Part shown: piece after piece, positions 16,389 through 26,100 of the stretch
Layout: every line of letters starts with the position of its first letter
Position numbering within the stretch: the first letter of the stretch is position 1
Assembly (NCBI RefSeq): GCF_002531725.1
Contig: NZ_NWSQ01000019.1
Span: forward strand, 93,135-157,134
Source: Rhizobium sp. L43
Lineage (GTDB): Bacteria > Pseudomonadota > Alphaproteobacteria > Rhizobiales > Rhizobiaceae
Length of the DNA stretch: 64,000 nucleotides
Direction: 5' to 3'
Notes under the pieces: model-generated
What the model was told of the DNA's origin: nothing
Database searches by the model: none
What the model saw: the letters and a program-made list of their open reading frames with translations, nothing else
Program-made: the position numbers and the translations under genes

Positions 16389-17797
16389 CAGTCCTCCAAT
16401 ACCCAGGTGTCTTTAGTGCCGCCGCCCTGGCTGGAATTGACCACCAGCGAGCCCTGCTTCAACGCCACGCGGGTGAGCCCGCCCGGAATGATCTGAACCT
16501 TGTCCGACACCAGCACATAGGGGCGAAGGTCGACATGGCGCGGCGCAATCCCTTTGTTGACGAGGATCGGCACGGTGGAGAGCGACAGCGTCGGCTGGGC
16601 GATATAGTTGTTGGGCTTGGCCTTCAGCTTCTCGGCGAAATCGGCGCGCTCCTTCTTCGATGCCGTCGGTCCCACAAGCATGCCGTAGCCGCCGGAGCCG
16701 TGCACCTCCTTGACAACAAGCTCTTCCAGATGCTCGAGCACATATTTCAGGCTTGATGCTTCCGAACAGCGCCAGGTCGGCACGTTTTCGAGCAGCGCCT
16801 TGCTGCCGGTGTAGAATTCGACGATCTCCGGCATATAGGAATAGATCGCCTTGTCGTCGCAAATGCCGGTGCCCGGCGCGTTGGCGATGGTGATATTGCC
16901 GGAGCGATAGACATCCATGATGCCGGGAATGCCGAGCGCGGAATCGGCCCGGAAGGTCAGCGGATCGAGGAAATCGTCGTCGACGCGGCGGTAGAGCACG
17001 TCGATCGCCTCGTAACCGCGGGTCGTCCGCATCTTCACCTTGCCGTCGATGACGCGCAGATCCGAACCCTCGACCAGCTCGACGCCCATCATGTCGGCGA
17101 GGAAGGAATGCTCGTAATAGGCCGAATTGTAGATGCCGGGCGTCAGCACCGCGACGCGCGGCTTGCCGCTGCAGCCGGGAGGGGCAAGCGAGGCGAGGCT
17201 CTGGCGCAGGAGATAAGGATAGTCCTCGACGCGCTGAACCTTGTTCTCATGGAAGAGCTCCGGGAACATCTGCATCATGGTTTCCCGGTTTTCCAGCATG
17301 TAGCTGACGCCGGAGGGCGTGCGGGCGTTATCCTCGAGCACGTAGAACTGGTCCTCGCCGGTGCGCACGATGTCGGTGCCGACGATATGGGTGTAGACGC
17401 CGCCGGGCGGGCGGAAGCCGATCATCTCGGGGATGAAGGTGACGTTGTTCTCGATCAACTCGCGCGGAACGCGGCCGGCGCGGATGATCTCCTGCTTGTG
17501 GTAGATATCATCCAAAAAGGCGTTGAGCGCGATTACCCGCTGCTCGATGCCCTGGGCGAGCTTGCGCCATTCGCGAGCGGAGATGATGCGCGGAATGATA
17601 TCGAAAGGGATGAGCTTTTCGGAGCTGTCTGCATGGCCGTAGACCGCGAAAGTGATGCCGGTCTTCCGGAAGATATTTTCCGCATCGCGGGACTTGGCAA
17701 TCAGATGCGCCCGGTCTTGGCTGTTGTACCACTCGAAATATTTTTCATAAGGCGGACGAGGACTTTCGTCCCCGGTAATCATTTCATCAAATGCCAA
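16388..17797 (-). CDS. Circularly permuted ATP-grasp type 2 family protein
   Basis: A 469-residue circularly permuted ATP-grasp protein (DUF404/DUF407). Landmarks are PYEKYFEWYNSQDRAHLIAK near the N-terminus, DNARTPSGVSYMLENRETMM in the middle and the ATP-grasp segment VVKEVHGSGGYGMLVGP with QPTLSLSTVPI. The family is predicted to form peptide bonds to an unknown product. I chose a TTG at 17797 (then AFDEMITG), because GGGGAG lies about nine bases upstream and related proteins begin at that point. The frame remains open for 116 codons further upstream. Confidence 0.88.
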   Translation of the reverse strand: MAFDEMITGDESPRPPYEKYFEWYNSQDRAHLIAKSRDAENIFRKTGITFAVYGHADSSEKLIPFDIIPRIISAREWRKLAQGIEQRVIALNAFLDDIYHKQEIIRAGRVPRELIENNVTFIPEMIGFRPPGGVYTHIVGTDIVRTGEDQFYVLEDNARTPSGVSYMLENRETMMQMFPELFHENKVQRVEDYPYLLRQSLASLAPPGCSGKPRVAVLTPGIYNSAYYEHSFLADMMGVELVEGSDLRVIDGKVKMRTTRGYEAIDVLYRRVDDDFLDPLTFRADSALGIPGIMDVYRSGNITIANAPGTGICDDKAIYSYMPEIVEFYTGSKALLENVPTWRCSEASSLKYVLEHLEELVVKEVHGSGGYGMLVGPTASKKERADFAEKLKAKPNNYIAQPTLSLSTVPILVNKGIAPRHVDLRPYVLVSDKVQIIPGGLTRVALKQGSLVVNSSQGGGTKDTWVLED

Positions 17798-18056
17798 AGG
17801 TGCGGCTCCCCTTTTTTGTTCATTTGAATACAACGCAAATTGCAATGCAAGAACCATGCGCAGTTCGAGGAAAAGATTTTGCGTTGCGGGAAACGGGTGA
17901 AAATCCGGGCATTTGAAGTTGGGTGGCGTGGTGGGGAGGATGGCTGCTTCGAGTGGTTGCGCAAAATGTGGGCAGATGATTGTTTTTCGATCGGCAAGGT
18001 GGATTCGAGATGCAGATGCAACCGCACCTCTCTCATCCTGTGGCGAGGAGAGGGCA

Positions 18057-18257
18057 TGCCGTGAGGCACCCCCCCCTCTGTCCTGCCGGACATCTCCCCC
18101 ACAAGGAGGGAGATCGGCTGGGCGCGCGACGGCTTCCCCAAACAACTACCGCATGGCTATTTCGATACAGCAGAGAGGGACGGATGACCCAACCTCTTGC
18201 CAATCTCCACCCTTGTGGGGGAGATGCCCGGCAGGGCAGAGGGGGTGCCACACGGCA
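18057..18257. repeat. Inverted pair of rhizobial intergenic repeat units
   Basis: Two arms of about 60 bases (18057-18118 and 18199-18257) are inverted copies. The first contains CCTGCCGGACATCTCCCCC and ACAAGGAGGGAGAT; the second reads GGGGGAGATGCCCGGCAGG on the same strand. About 80 bases separate them. The type resembles mosaic palindromic elements described in Sinorhizobium and Rhizobium. They fill most of the 608-base space between the ATP-grasp gene and the EamA transporter; I see no gene in the remainder. Confidence 0.75.
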
Positions 18258-18405
18258 CGCCGTTCTGTATTCGCCACAGGAGCCGCGCTGGCCACGCTAT
18301 CCACCCAACCATCAGCGAAATTTCAAATAAGCATCAACGCTTCGCCTTTGACTGCGGCCGCCGGCTGCCGCTATCAGCACGGCGAATCTTTTCTTGCGAG
18401 CCCCG

Positions 18406-19308
18406 ATGTCCCTTGATCGCCTTGCCCCCGCTCTTTTCGTCCTGCTCTGGTCCACGGGCTGGGTGGTGGCGAAATATGCGGCGCTGCATTCCGAACCCTT
18501 CACCTTTCTGACGATACGCTACGGGCTGTCGGCTCTGGCGTTCCTGGCGCTTTGCCTGGTGGCGCGGGCACAATGGCCGAAGAGCCGGGCGACGGTGCTG
18601 CGCGCCATCTATTCCGGCTTTTTCCTGCATGGTTTTTATCTCGCCGGTCTCTGGTGGGCGATTGCCAATGGCGTGCCGGCCGGCATATCGGGCATCATCG
18701 CAGCACTGCAGCCGCTGATGACGGCGATGGCGGCCCCTTTCCTGGTCGGCGAGCGGTTGCAGAAGACGCAGCAGCTCGGCCTGGCTCTTGGTTTCATCGG
18801 CATCGGCATCGCCATTTCGCCGAAGCTCTTCGGTCCGGCGACGGCCGATCTCGGACATGCCGCTCTGCCGCTGGCGGTCAACCTCATTGCCATGGGCTCC
18901 GTCACCTACGGCACGCTCTATCAGAAGAAACACCTGCAATCCGGCGACCTCCGGACCATCGCGACGCTGCAATATGTCGGCGCGCTGATTCTCACCCTGC
19001 CGCTGTCGCTGATCTTCGAACACCAGCATTTCGACGGCACCGCCCGGGCCTATGGCGCGCTCGTCTGGTCGGTCTTCGGCCTGTCGATGGGCGGTGTCGG
19101 GCTGCTGCTTTATCTGATCCGCCGGGGGCAGGTCTCCCGCGCCGCCTCGCTGATCTATCTGATGCCGCCGGCCGTCGCGCTCGAGGCCTTCATCGCCTTC
19201 GGGGAGCCGCTGACGATGCCGTTGATTCTGGGCACGGTGATCGTCGTGACGGGTGTCTATCTCACGAACCGCAGGATAGCCGAGCGGCAGACACCGGCTG
19301 AGGCATAG
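18406..19308 (+). CDS. EamA/DMT superfamily transporter
   Basis: A 300-residue inner-membrane protein with about ten hydrophobic helices in the two-fold EamA repeat of drug/metabolite transporters (LFVLLWSTGWVVAKYAAL, later AASLIYLMPPAVALEAFIAFGE). It probably exports a small metabolite, but no substrate is suggested by neighbours. The ATG at 18406 was chosen; a TTG at 18394 is the alternative, and neither has a good ribosome-binding site. It converges on the RhlE helicase gene with a shared bidirectional terminator. Confidence 0.85.
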   Translation: MSLDRLAPALFVLLWSTGWVVAKYAALHSEPFTFLTIRYGLSALAFLALCLVARAQWPKSRATVLRAIYSGFFLHGFYLAGLWWAIANGVPAGISGIIAALQPLMTAMAAPFLVGERLQKTQQLGLALGFIGIGIAISPKLFGPATADLGHAALPLAVNLIAMGSVTYGTLYQKKHLQSGDLRTIATLQYVGALILTLPLSLIFEHQHFDGTARAYGALVWSVFGLSMGGVGLLLYLIRRGQVSRAASLIYLMPPAVALEAFIAFGEPLTMPLILGTVIVVTGVYLTNRRIAERQTPAEA

Positions 19309-19316
19309 GAAATAAA

Positions 19317-19340
19317 AAAGGCCGGGAGAACCCGGCCTTT
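19317..19340. terminator. Bidirectional terminator between EamA gene and rhlE
   Basis: A perfect ten-pair stem, AAAGGCCGGG-agaa-CCCGGCCTTT, flanked by an A run on the left and T residues on the right, lies between two convergent genes. It can end transcription in both directions. Confidence 0.88.
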
Positions 19341-19362
19341 CTGATTTTCAGTCGATCGATGA

Positions 19363-21075
19363 TCAGGCGCGCTCGCGGCGCTGGCCGCCGCCATTGCGGG
19401 CGCCGGAGCCGCCGCGGCGATTGCCGCCGTTGCCGTCGCGGCGGGGTTCGCCGCCCTGGGCCTGCTGCGGGCCGCGATCTTCGCCGTGCTTGCGGGCCGG
19501 GCGGCCGTGGGCGTGGCGGTTATTGCCGCGGTGATGACCGCTCGGCTCGCCATTGGCATGGTGGGCATTGGGGCCGTTATGGGCAGGACGCTGCGGCTTT
19601 GCCGCGGGGCGGAAGTCGGAGGTCGAGACCAGATCGTTGTCGGGACCGAGGTTAGGGGTCGCTTCGCCGCGACGCTGGCCGCGGAAATCCTCGTTGCGGG
19701 CAGTGCGCTCGGGACGCGGACGACGCTCGCCGCCGGCGCGGACTTCGCTGCCGCTGGCGCGAAACTCGCTGCCTTCGCCTTCACGGCGCGGGCGGCGTTC
19801 CTGGCGGTTGCCGCGATGCTCGGAACGGTTCTGGTCGCCACGGCCTTCGCCGCGACCATTGCTTTCGCGACCCTGGCCGCCGCCGCGATTGCGGTTGTTG
19901 CCATTGCCGTTGCCGCGGCGAGGGCCGCTGCTGCTGATATGGGCCGGCGGTTCGCCGCCTGCGACCGTGATGTCGATGCCCATCAGGCGCTCGATATCAC
20001 GCAGCAGCTTGGCTTCGTCGGGAGCGCAGAAGGCGATGGCGATGCCGTCGCGGCCGGCGCGCGCCGTGCGGCCGATGCGGTGGACATAGGCATCAGGCAC
20101 TTCAGGCAGGTCGTAGTTGTAGACGTGGCTGACGGCCGGGATGTCGATGCCGCGGGCGGCGACGTCGGTGGCGATCAGCGTCTTGATGCTGCCGTCGCGG
20201 AAAGCCTTCAGCGCCCGCTCGCGCTGGCCCTGGCTCTTGTTGCCGTGGATCGAGGCGACGGAATAGCCGACGTTCTCGAGATGCTTCATCAGCTTCTCCG
20301 CACCGTGCTTGGTGCGCAGGAAGACGATGGCGCGGCCATCCGGGTTTTCGGTCAGCGACTTGCGGAGCAGTTCCGTCTTGTCATTCTTGCCGCCGACGAA
20401 ATGCACGTACTGCTCGACCTTGTCGGCAGCCTTGCCAGGCGGCGTGACTTCGACGGTGATGGGATCGACCAGATATTCGCCGGCGAGATCGGCGATCGCC
20501 TTCGGCATGGTGGCCGAGAAGAGCATGGTCTGGCGCTTTTTCGGCACCATCTTGGCGATCTTGCGCAGATCGTGGACGAAGCCGAGGTCGAGCATCTGGT
20601 CGGCTTCGTCGAGTACGAGATAGCGAACCGCAGTCAGCGTGATCGCGCGGCGATTGACGAGGTCGAGCAGGCGGCCCGGCGTGGCGACGAGGATGTCGGT
20701 GCCCTTTTCGAGCTGAAGCTGCTGCTTGTTGATCGAGACACCGCCGACGACGACGTTGATGCGCAGCGGCGACTTGCGGATGAACTTCTTCAGGCTCTCG
20801 GCGATCTGATTCACCAGTTCGCGGGTCGGCGCCAAGATCAGCGTGCGCGTCGTGCGGTTGTCGGGGCGCCGTTCGTCGGCAAGCAGCTTTTCGATCAGCG
20901 GCAGGCCGAAAGCGGCGGTCTTGCCGGTGCCTGTCTGGGCAAGGCCGATCAGATCGCGGCCTTCGAGGAGGAGGGGAATGGAATGTTCCTGGATCGGCGT
21001 CGGCGTTTCGATGCCGAGCTGGAACAAGGTGGCAACGATCGGCTTGGAGACACCAAGCGATTCAAAATTAGTCAA
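19363..21075 (-). CDS. rhlE: DEAD-box RNA helicase, RhlE type
   Basis: ATP-dependent RNA helicase of 570 residues. The core (about residues 1-380) has the Q motif region ETPTPIQEHSIP, Walker A AQTGTGKT, PTRELV, the DEAD box VLDEADQML, SAT (LFSATMPK) and HRIGRTARAGR. The last 190 residues or so are low-complexity Arg/Gly/Asn-rich sequence that probably binds RNA without fixed structure. I chose a TTG start at 21075 (then TNFESLGVS), where rhizobial relatives begin as I recall them. Likely roles are ribosome assembly and RNA turnover, especially in the cold. Confidence 0.93.
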   Translation of the reverse strand: MTNFESLGVSKPIVATLFQLGIETPTPIQEHSIPLLLEGRDLIGLAQTGTGKTAAFGLPLIEKLLADERRPDNRTTRTLILAPTRELVNQIAESLKKFIRKSPLRINVVVGGVSINKQQLQLEKGTDILVATPGRLLDLVNRRAITLTAVRYLVLDEADQMLDLGFVHDLRKIAKMVPKKRQTMLFSATMPKAIADLAGEYLVDPITVEVTPPGKAADKVEQYVHFVGGKNDKTELLRKSLTENPDGRAIVFLRTKHGAEKLMKHLENVGYSVASIHGNKSQGQRERALKAFRDGSIKTLIATDVAARGIDIPAVSHVYNYDLPEVPDAYVHRIGRTARAGRDGIAIAFCAPDEAKLLRDIERLMGIDITVAGGEPPAHISSSGPRRGNGNGNNRNRGGGQGRESNGRGEGRGDQNRSEHRGNRQERRPRREGEGSEFRASGSEVRAGGERRPRPERTARNEDFRGQRRGEATPNLGPDNDLVSTSDFRPAAKPQRPAHNGPNAHHANGEPSGHHRGNNRHAHGRPARKHGEDRGPQQAQGGEPRRDGNGGNRRGGSGARNGGGQRRERA

Positions 21076-21384
21076 GGTATAACCTTTCGGGGCGCCACAA
21101 TGACTATCGCCGGAACGCACCATGCGATCCGGTTTCATTCTGGCGTCAAGAACCCCGCGTGAAGTGGGAACTTGTGAGTTGGAAAAAGCTTTCCAGCGCT
21201 TCTGGCCGCTCATTGGGAGTGCGGCGCTCTATCGAAATGCGCTTTTGTCCCTTCTTCCTGCGTCCGTATTTTCTAGCAGGGGCACGCTCACGCGGCGGCC
21301 GGAAGGGTGAAAGCTGAGCCGCATTTGGGCTAGTTCGCTGTGAAAGTCAAGTGCAGTGCACAAAAAAGCCTCAGCCGGGTCACG
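21076..21384. other. Intergenic region upstream of rhlE
   Basis: This 309-base space between two minus-strand genes should hold the rhlE promoter and 5' leader. The only structures I noticed are an 11-base palindrome, GTGCAGTGCAC, at 21351-21361 followed by an A run (a T run on the minus strand, downstream of the alkylation-repair gene). No gene is evident. Confidence 0.4.
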
Positions 21385-22485
21385 TCAGGGCATGACGAGA
21401 GCGAAGCTTTGCGATGCGCTTTCCGCCCCGTTGACGAGGATGGCGATGCGGTGTTCGCCAGGGTAATAGCGCCGTGTCGTGATCGGCCGCATGGTGTGGC
21501 GGCGCGTCATCGCGTGACTTTGCCCGGGCGCGAGCGTGATCGTCTTGCACTTGAAGACCTTGGGCGAGAGTGAGCCGTCGCTCTTCACATGGTGGATGGC
21601 GTAGTCGATCATCAGCGATTGCGGGGCTTTGCCGGCATTCGTCACCCGGATTTCGAAATCCAGCCCTTCTCCGAAAAGCACTTCGCTGTTTGCGAGCCGC
21701 AATTCGCATGCGAGCGAAGCAGCCGCGCCGAAGCCGAAATTGGCGAGCGCCTGCGCATGGCCGTTCTTCAAAAGCGTGCGCGAGGCGTGTTTCAGCAGCC
21801 AGCGGCGTTCGCGGGGGGCCCCCTCGATGTGACCGGCGATGAAGGCTGCGACCAGATCCGGATGATCCTTGGCGATGTCGTTCAGGCTGTTGGCGACGGA
21901 ACGGCGCACATACTCTTCCGGATCGTCGATCAGCGCCGTCAGGATGGGCAGGATCGGCGCGGGATCCTTGACGAGCTGCGGCAGGCGTATCGCCCAGGGA
22001 AGGCGCGGCCGGGTTCCCTCGCTTGCCAGCCGGCGCACATGCTGGTCGGGATCATCGACCCAGCCGGAAATGACGGCAAGCGCGCGTTGCTGGTCGCGGT
22101 GGATGAAGGGGCGGATCCCATATTCGGCGGTGAAATGCGGTGTCAGCGCCTTCAGCAGGTCGAGGCCGAGATCGAAATGATCGGGACCGCGTGCTGCGAT
22201 GAACTGGTTGACCGGCAGCAGCATCCAGCCCGTCAGTCCGGGCTTGCCATCGGCGGGCAGGCTCGCCTTGAGGATGGCGGCTGCCTTCGGAAAATCATCG
22301 GGAAGCGTGGCAAACAGCGCGTCGCGGATCAGCGCCGAGCGCTCCATCAGCTCCAGTGCCCCAAGACCGTCGATCGCCAGTCTTACGAAACGCTCGCGAT
22401 CGAAGGAAGACGCATTGGCAGCGATGCGATCGGCCATGTTACCGACCAACACTTCGTGCAGCAGGTTCTTGAGCGGTTCCGGCAT
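21385..22485 (-). CDS. DNA alkylation repair family protein (AlkC/AlkD-like HEAT repeats)
   Basis: A 366-residue protein. Its central helical repeats (ERFVRLAIDGLGALELMERS to LLKNGHAQALANFGFG) resemble AlkC/AlkD-type HEAT-repeat glycosylases, which excise alkylated bases. Typical repeats read HVRRLASEGTRPRLPWAIRL and YVRRSVANSLNDIAKDHPD. The last 110 residues form a beta-rich domain (FEIRVTNAGKAPQSLMIDYAIHHV), as in the AlkC-like branch with an Ig-like C-terminal domain. The ATG at 22485 has GGGAGG upstream. I infer base-excision repair of alkylated DNA; the substrate lesion is not shown. Confidence 0.85.
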   Translation of the reverse strand: MPEPLKNLLHEVLVGNMADRIAANASSFDRERFVRLAIDGLGALELMERSALIRDALFATLPDDFPKAAAILKASLPADGKPGLTGWMLLPVNQFIAARGPDHFDLGLDLLKALTPHFTAEYGIRPFIHRDQQRALAVISGWVDDPDQHVRRLASEGTRPRLPWAIRLPQLVKDPAPILPILTALIDDPEEYVRRSVANSLNDIAKDHPDLVAAFIAGHIEGAPRERRWLLKHASRTLLKNGHAQALANFGFGAAASLACELRLANSEVLFGEGLDFEIRVTNAGKAPQSLMIDYAIHHVKSDGSLSPKVFKCKTITLAPGQSHAMTRRHTMRPITTRRYYPGEHRIAILVNGAESASQSFALVMP

Positions 22486-22520
22486 GCTGATCCTCCCTCT
22501 GTGCGAGTAAACGCATTGGA

Positions 22521-22551
22521 CCGGCGCCGCCGGGAGGTCAAGCGGCGCCGG
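22521..22551 (-). other. GC-rich hairpin between two minus-strand genes
   Basis: CCGGCGCCGC (22521-22530) and GCGGCGCCGG (22542-22551) are perfect inverted copies separated by eleven bases. They lie between the stop of the small secreted gene and the alkylation-repair start. There is no T run, so it may be a weak terminator or stabilise the upstream message. Confidence 0.5.
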
Positions 22552-22561
22552 GTGCGGGTCT

Positions 22562-22870
22562 CTATTCCGGGCAAACTTTGACGCGGTAGGGCTCGCCCCA
22601 ACGGTCGTAGCGCCATTCGAGGTGGCAGTAGGCCGGCCGGTAGTAGGTCCGGTAGACCGGGTACGGGCGGTATGCAGGGTAGGCGGGATAGACAGGGTAG
22701 GCGGGGCGGGCTGCCTCGGAGAGCAGGGTTCCGCCGACGACGCCGGCGGCCAGGCCGCCCCAGAAGGCATCACGCGGACGGGCATCGGCGGTGGTGGCGG
22801 TGGCGAGCGAGGCGCCGGCAAGGGTCAGCGCGATCAGGCCCGTCGCCATGGTCTTATGAAGAACGGACAT
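22562..22870 (-). CDS. Small secreted Tyr/Pro-rich protein
   Basis: A 102-residue protein with a signal peptide (MATGLIALTLAGASLATATTADA region) and a glycine-rich hydrophobic patch (FWGGLAAGVVGGTLL). A tyrosine/proline repeat follows (YPVYPAYPAYRPYPVYR and on), ending with two cysteines (CHLEW and VKVCPE). It resembles small rhizobial envelope proteins of unknown function. The ATG at 22870 has AAGGAA six to seven bases upstream. Exported, possibly surface-associated; function unknown. Confidence 0.7.
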   Translation of the reverse strand: MSVLHKTMATGLIALTLAGASLATATTADARPRDAFWGGLAAGVVGGTLLSEAARPAYPVYPAYPAYRPYPVYRTYYRPAYCHLEWRYDRWGEPYRVKVCPE

Positions 22871-23198
22871 ATGCTATTTCCTTATCTAGACTGGCTTCCA
22901 AAAAGCCGTGTCCAGACTCTGCCCGGATCGCGGCGGCGCAATGGCCGTGCAAGCGCCTCCCGCATTAAATTTTCGTCATGGTTTCAACGGCTCCCGACAT
23001 CAAGGCTGCAGGGTTGCCACAGATGGCGGCGTCCTTTCAGTCTCGTGCAAGCTCAGGCCCGCAATGTGAGGCGTCTTCAACTTGGTGAGCCGGCTCGTAA
23101 AATTCCGCTATCGAAATTTATGGTTAAAACCTTGTTAAAAGCCTTGGCCTTATAGTCTTTGTAGTTGATATTTCATTCATTGCGGGAGCGACAATTTC
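22871..23198. other. Divergent intergenic region upstream of hybrid kinase
   Basis: These 328 bases hold the promoters of the small secreted gene (leftward) and the histidine kinase (rightward). The part just before the kinase is AT-rich (about 23100-23175), and a GGGAG ribosome-binding site lies at 23183-23187. No repeat, terminator or extra gene was seen. Confidence 0.4.
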
Positions 23199-26100
23199 TT
23201 GAGATCGGCCGGGGACATTCTCGAATTGGCTTGCCGCCGGATCGCCGATCTGGACACCCCGGCCTATGTCAAGAACAGCGAGTTGCGCTACGTCGCCGTT
23301 AACGAGGCCTATGCCGACTTCCTGGGCCGCGAGATTTCCGATTTCATCGGCAGGCGCAGCCGCGAACTCTTCGACCGTCCCGAGGAAGAGGAGCGCGAGG
23401 ATAGGGAACGCCGCGCGCTGGTGTTCGGCACCGAGGAAAACGCCATCTGCTTCGATGCTGCAGGCCTCGGCCATGAGCGCATCCAGATCGAAAGCTTTTC
23501 GCCGTCGCCGGATCGGGCCTATGTGCTCGGCATCTTCGAAGTGCGCGAGCAGCCGCGCCGGGCGGTCGACGCCAGGGGGATTGCCGGCGATCCCGGGATT
23601 GTGACGGATTTCGCCCGTGTGCGCGAGGCGCTGGAAAAGCTCGATCATCCGATCGGGATTTTTGCCGATGACGGTCGCCCGCTGATCGTCAATGCCGCCT
23701 ATCGCGACGGTGGAAGACCTGCGCCCGCCGGCGATTCGGCCTGGGGTGAGAGCGTCGACGAACTGGACGTTCTCCGCACCGTCCTGGAGGACCTGCCGGT
23801 TGCAGTCTTCGTGCGCGACGACGAGCACCGCCTGGTCTATGCCAACAAATATTATGAGACCTTCAGCGGCCATTCCCGCTCCGAGTATCTGGGAATGACC
23901 GAACATGAAATGTTCGGGCCTGAAGGTGGCGAGGCGATCTACCAGGAAAACCTGCTGGCGCTCAGGGACGGCATTTCGGTGGAGCTCGAGAGCGAGATGC
24001 CGAGCAAGAGCGGCCACATCTATCCGGTCATCTCGCGCGTCAACCGCGTCATGACGGCGGATGGGCGAACCTATGTCGTCGGCTCCTTTTCCGACATCTC
24101 GCCGCTCAAGGAGCGCGAGACGGCGCTGATTGAGTCGCGCAGGCAGGAAGAAATACTGCATCGGGATATCGAGAGCATTCTGCGTTCGCTGCCGATCGGC
24201 GTGCTGATCCTCGATAACGACCACCAGATTCTCTATGTCAACGACGAATTCTACAGCATCTGGGAGCTGCCGCTCGACGACCGCTTCGACGGCCGCCCCT
24301 TCATCGACGTCATCCGCCGCAATTTAGAGCTCGGACGCTACGACGGCACGCAGACGCCGGAGGAGATCTACGCCTTCCGCAAGCATCTGTTCGAGGCCGA
24401 AGTGCCCGAGCCGATCGAGCTCGGCTGGGCGGGGGGCAAATCCGTCATCTTCGACAGCCGCCGCATCTCCAACGACCGTATCCTGCTCACCTATGCCGAC
24501 ATCTCGGCGGTGCGCGAGCGGGAAAAGGAAATTCACGAGACCCGCGCCGCGCTGGAGCGGGTCGGCGAGATGATGCGCGATGCGACGCATGCGATGTCGC
24601 AAGGTCTTGCCATCGTCCAGGACGGCATCATCAAGATGTCCAACGGGGCGATGGCCGATATCCTGCAGATTCCGCCCGCCTATATCGAAGCCGGGCAGGG
24701 CTGGCTCGGCATGTTCGAATTTTGCGCGGTGCGCGGCGATTTCCACGATGCCGCGGCCGAAATCCTGCAGGGCTGGCGCGACAATATCGCCGCCAGGCTG
24801 CCGATCTCCACCGTCTTCCATGTCGGCGGCGAGCGCTGGGTGAACATGGATGCGACGATCAGCAAGGGGCAGCATTGGGTGGCGCTCTTCACCGACGTCA
24901 CCGAGCTCAAGCGCCGCGAGGAGGAGTTGCGCCATCTCTTGTCGCGCGCCGAAGCCGCCGACCGCGCCAAATCCGAATTCCTCGCCAATATGAGCCACGA
25001 GATCCGTACGCCGATGAACGGTGTGCTCGGCATGGCGGAGCTGCTTGCCAAAACCAATCTCGATACGCGGCAGAAGACCTTCGTCGACATCATCGTCAAA
25101 TCGGGCAATGCGCTGCTGACCATCATCAACGACATCCTCGACTTTTCCAAGATCGATGCCGGACAGATGAAACTGCGCAAGGCCGCCTTCGACATCACCG
25201 AAGCGGTGGAGGACGTGGCGACGCTTCTGTCCTCGCATGCGGCCGAGAAGAATATCGAACTCCTGGTGCGAGCCGCACCGGATCTGCCCGCCGCGGTGAT
25301 CGGCGATGCCGGGCGTTTCCGCCAGGTCGTCACCAATCTCGTCGGCAATGCCGTCAAGTTCACCGAGCGCGGCCATGTCTTCGTCGATGTCGGCTTCGAG
25401 CCTGCCGCCGGCGGCGAGATCATGGCGAATATTCGCATCGAGGATACCGGTATCGGCATCCCGAGTGAAAAGCTCGAAACGGTCTTCGACAAGTTCTCGC
25501 AGGTCGATGCCTCCTCGACAAGGCGGCATGAGGGAACGGGCCTCGGGCTTGCGATCACCGCCGGGCTCGTCGACCTTTTCGGCGGCTATCTCAACGTCGA
25601 GAGCGAATGGGGCAAGGGCTCGGTTTTCACCGTCAACCTGCCGTTTGCGGTGGCGGCCGCCCGTATCGAGCCGAGGCCGCTGCCGATCAATGTGCAGGGT
25701 GCCCGCATCCTCGTCGTCGACGACAATGACGTGAACCGGCGCATTCTCACCGAGCAGCTGTCGCTCTGGGGCTTCGACGGCGTGGCCGCCGAGGGCGGCG
25801 GCACCGGTCTTGCGATCCTGGAGGCGGCGGCCGATCTCGGCATTACCGTCGATGCCGTCGTGCTCGATTATCACATGCCCGATATGAACGGCGCCGATGT
25901 CGCGCGCCGGCTGCGCGCCGATCGCCGCTTCGTCGAACTGCCGATCATCTTTCTGACATCGATGGATATCTCCGGCACGGAAAAGGAATTCGCCGCACTG
26001 AACGGTCACGCGCATCTGATGAAGCCGGCGCGCGCCAACGTGCTGCGCAACACCGTCGTCGAGGTGGTGCGCGCCAGCCGCGTCAAGCAGGCCTCGGACG

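Noticed and set aside
18057..18257. CRISPR-like repeat
   Set aside because: Only two copies, inverted rather than direct, with no regular spacers and no cas genes.
19486..21162. 558-codon open frame opposite rhlE
   Set aside because: Low-complexity Ala/Arg/Asp composition typical of antisense translation; the RhlE motifs on the other strand are unmistakable.
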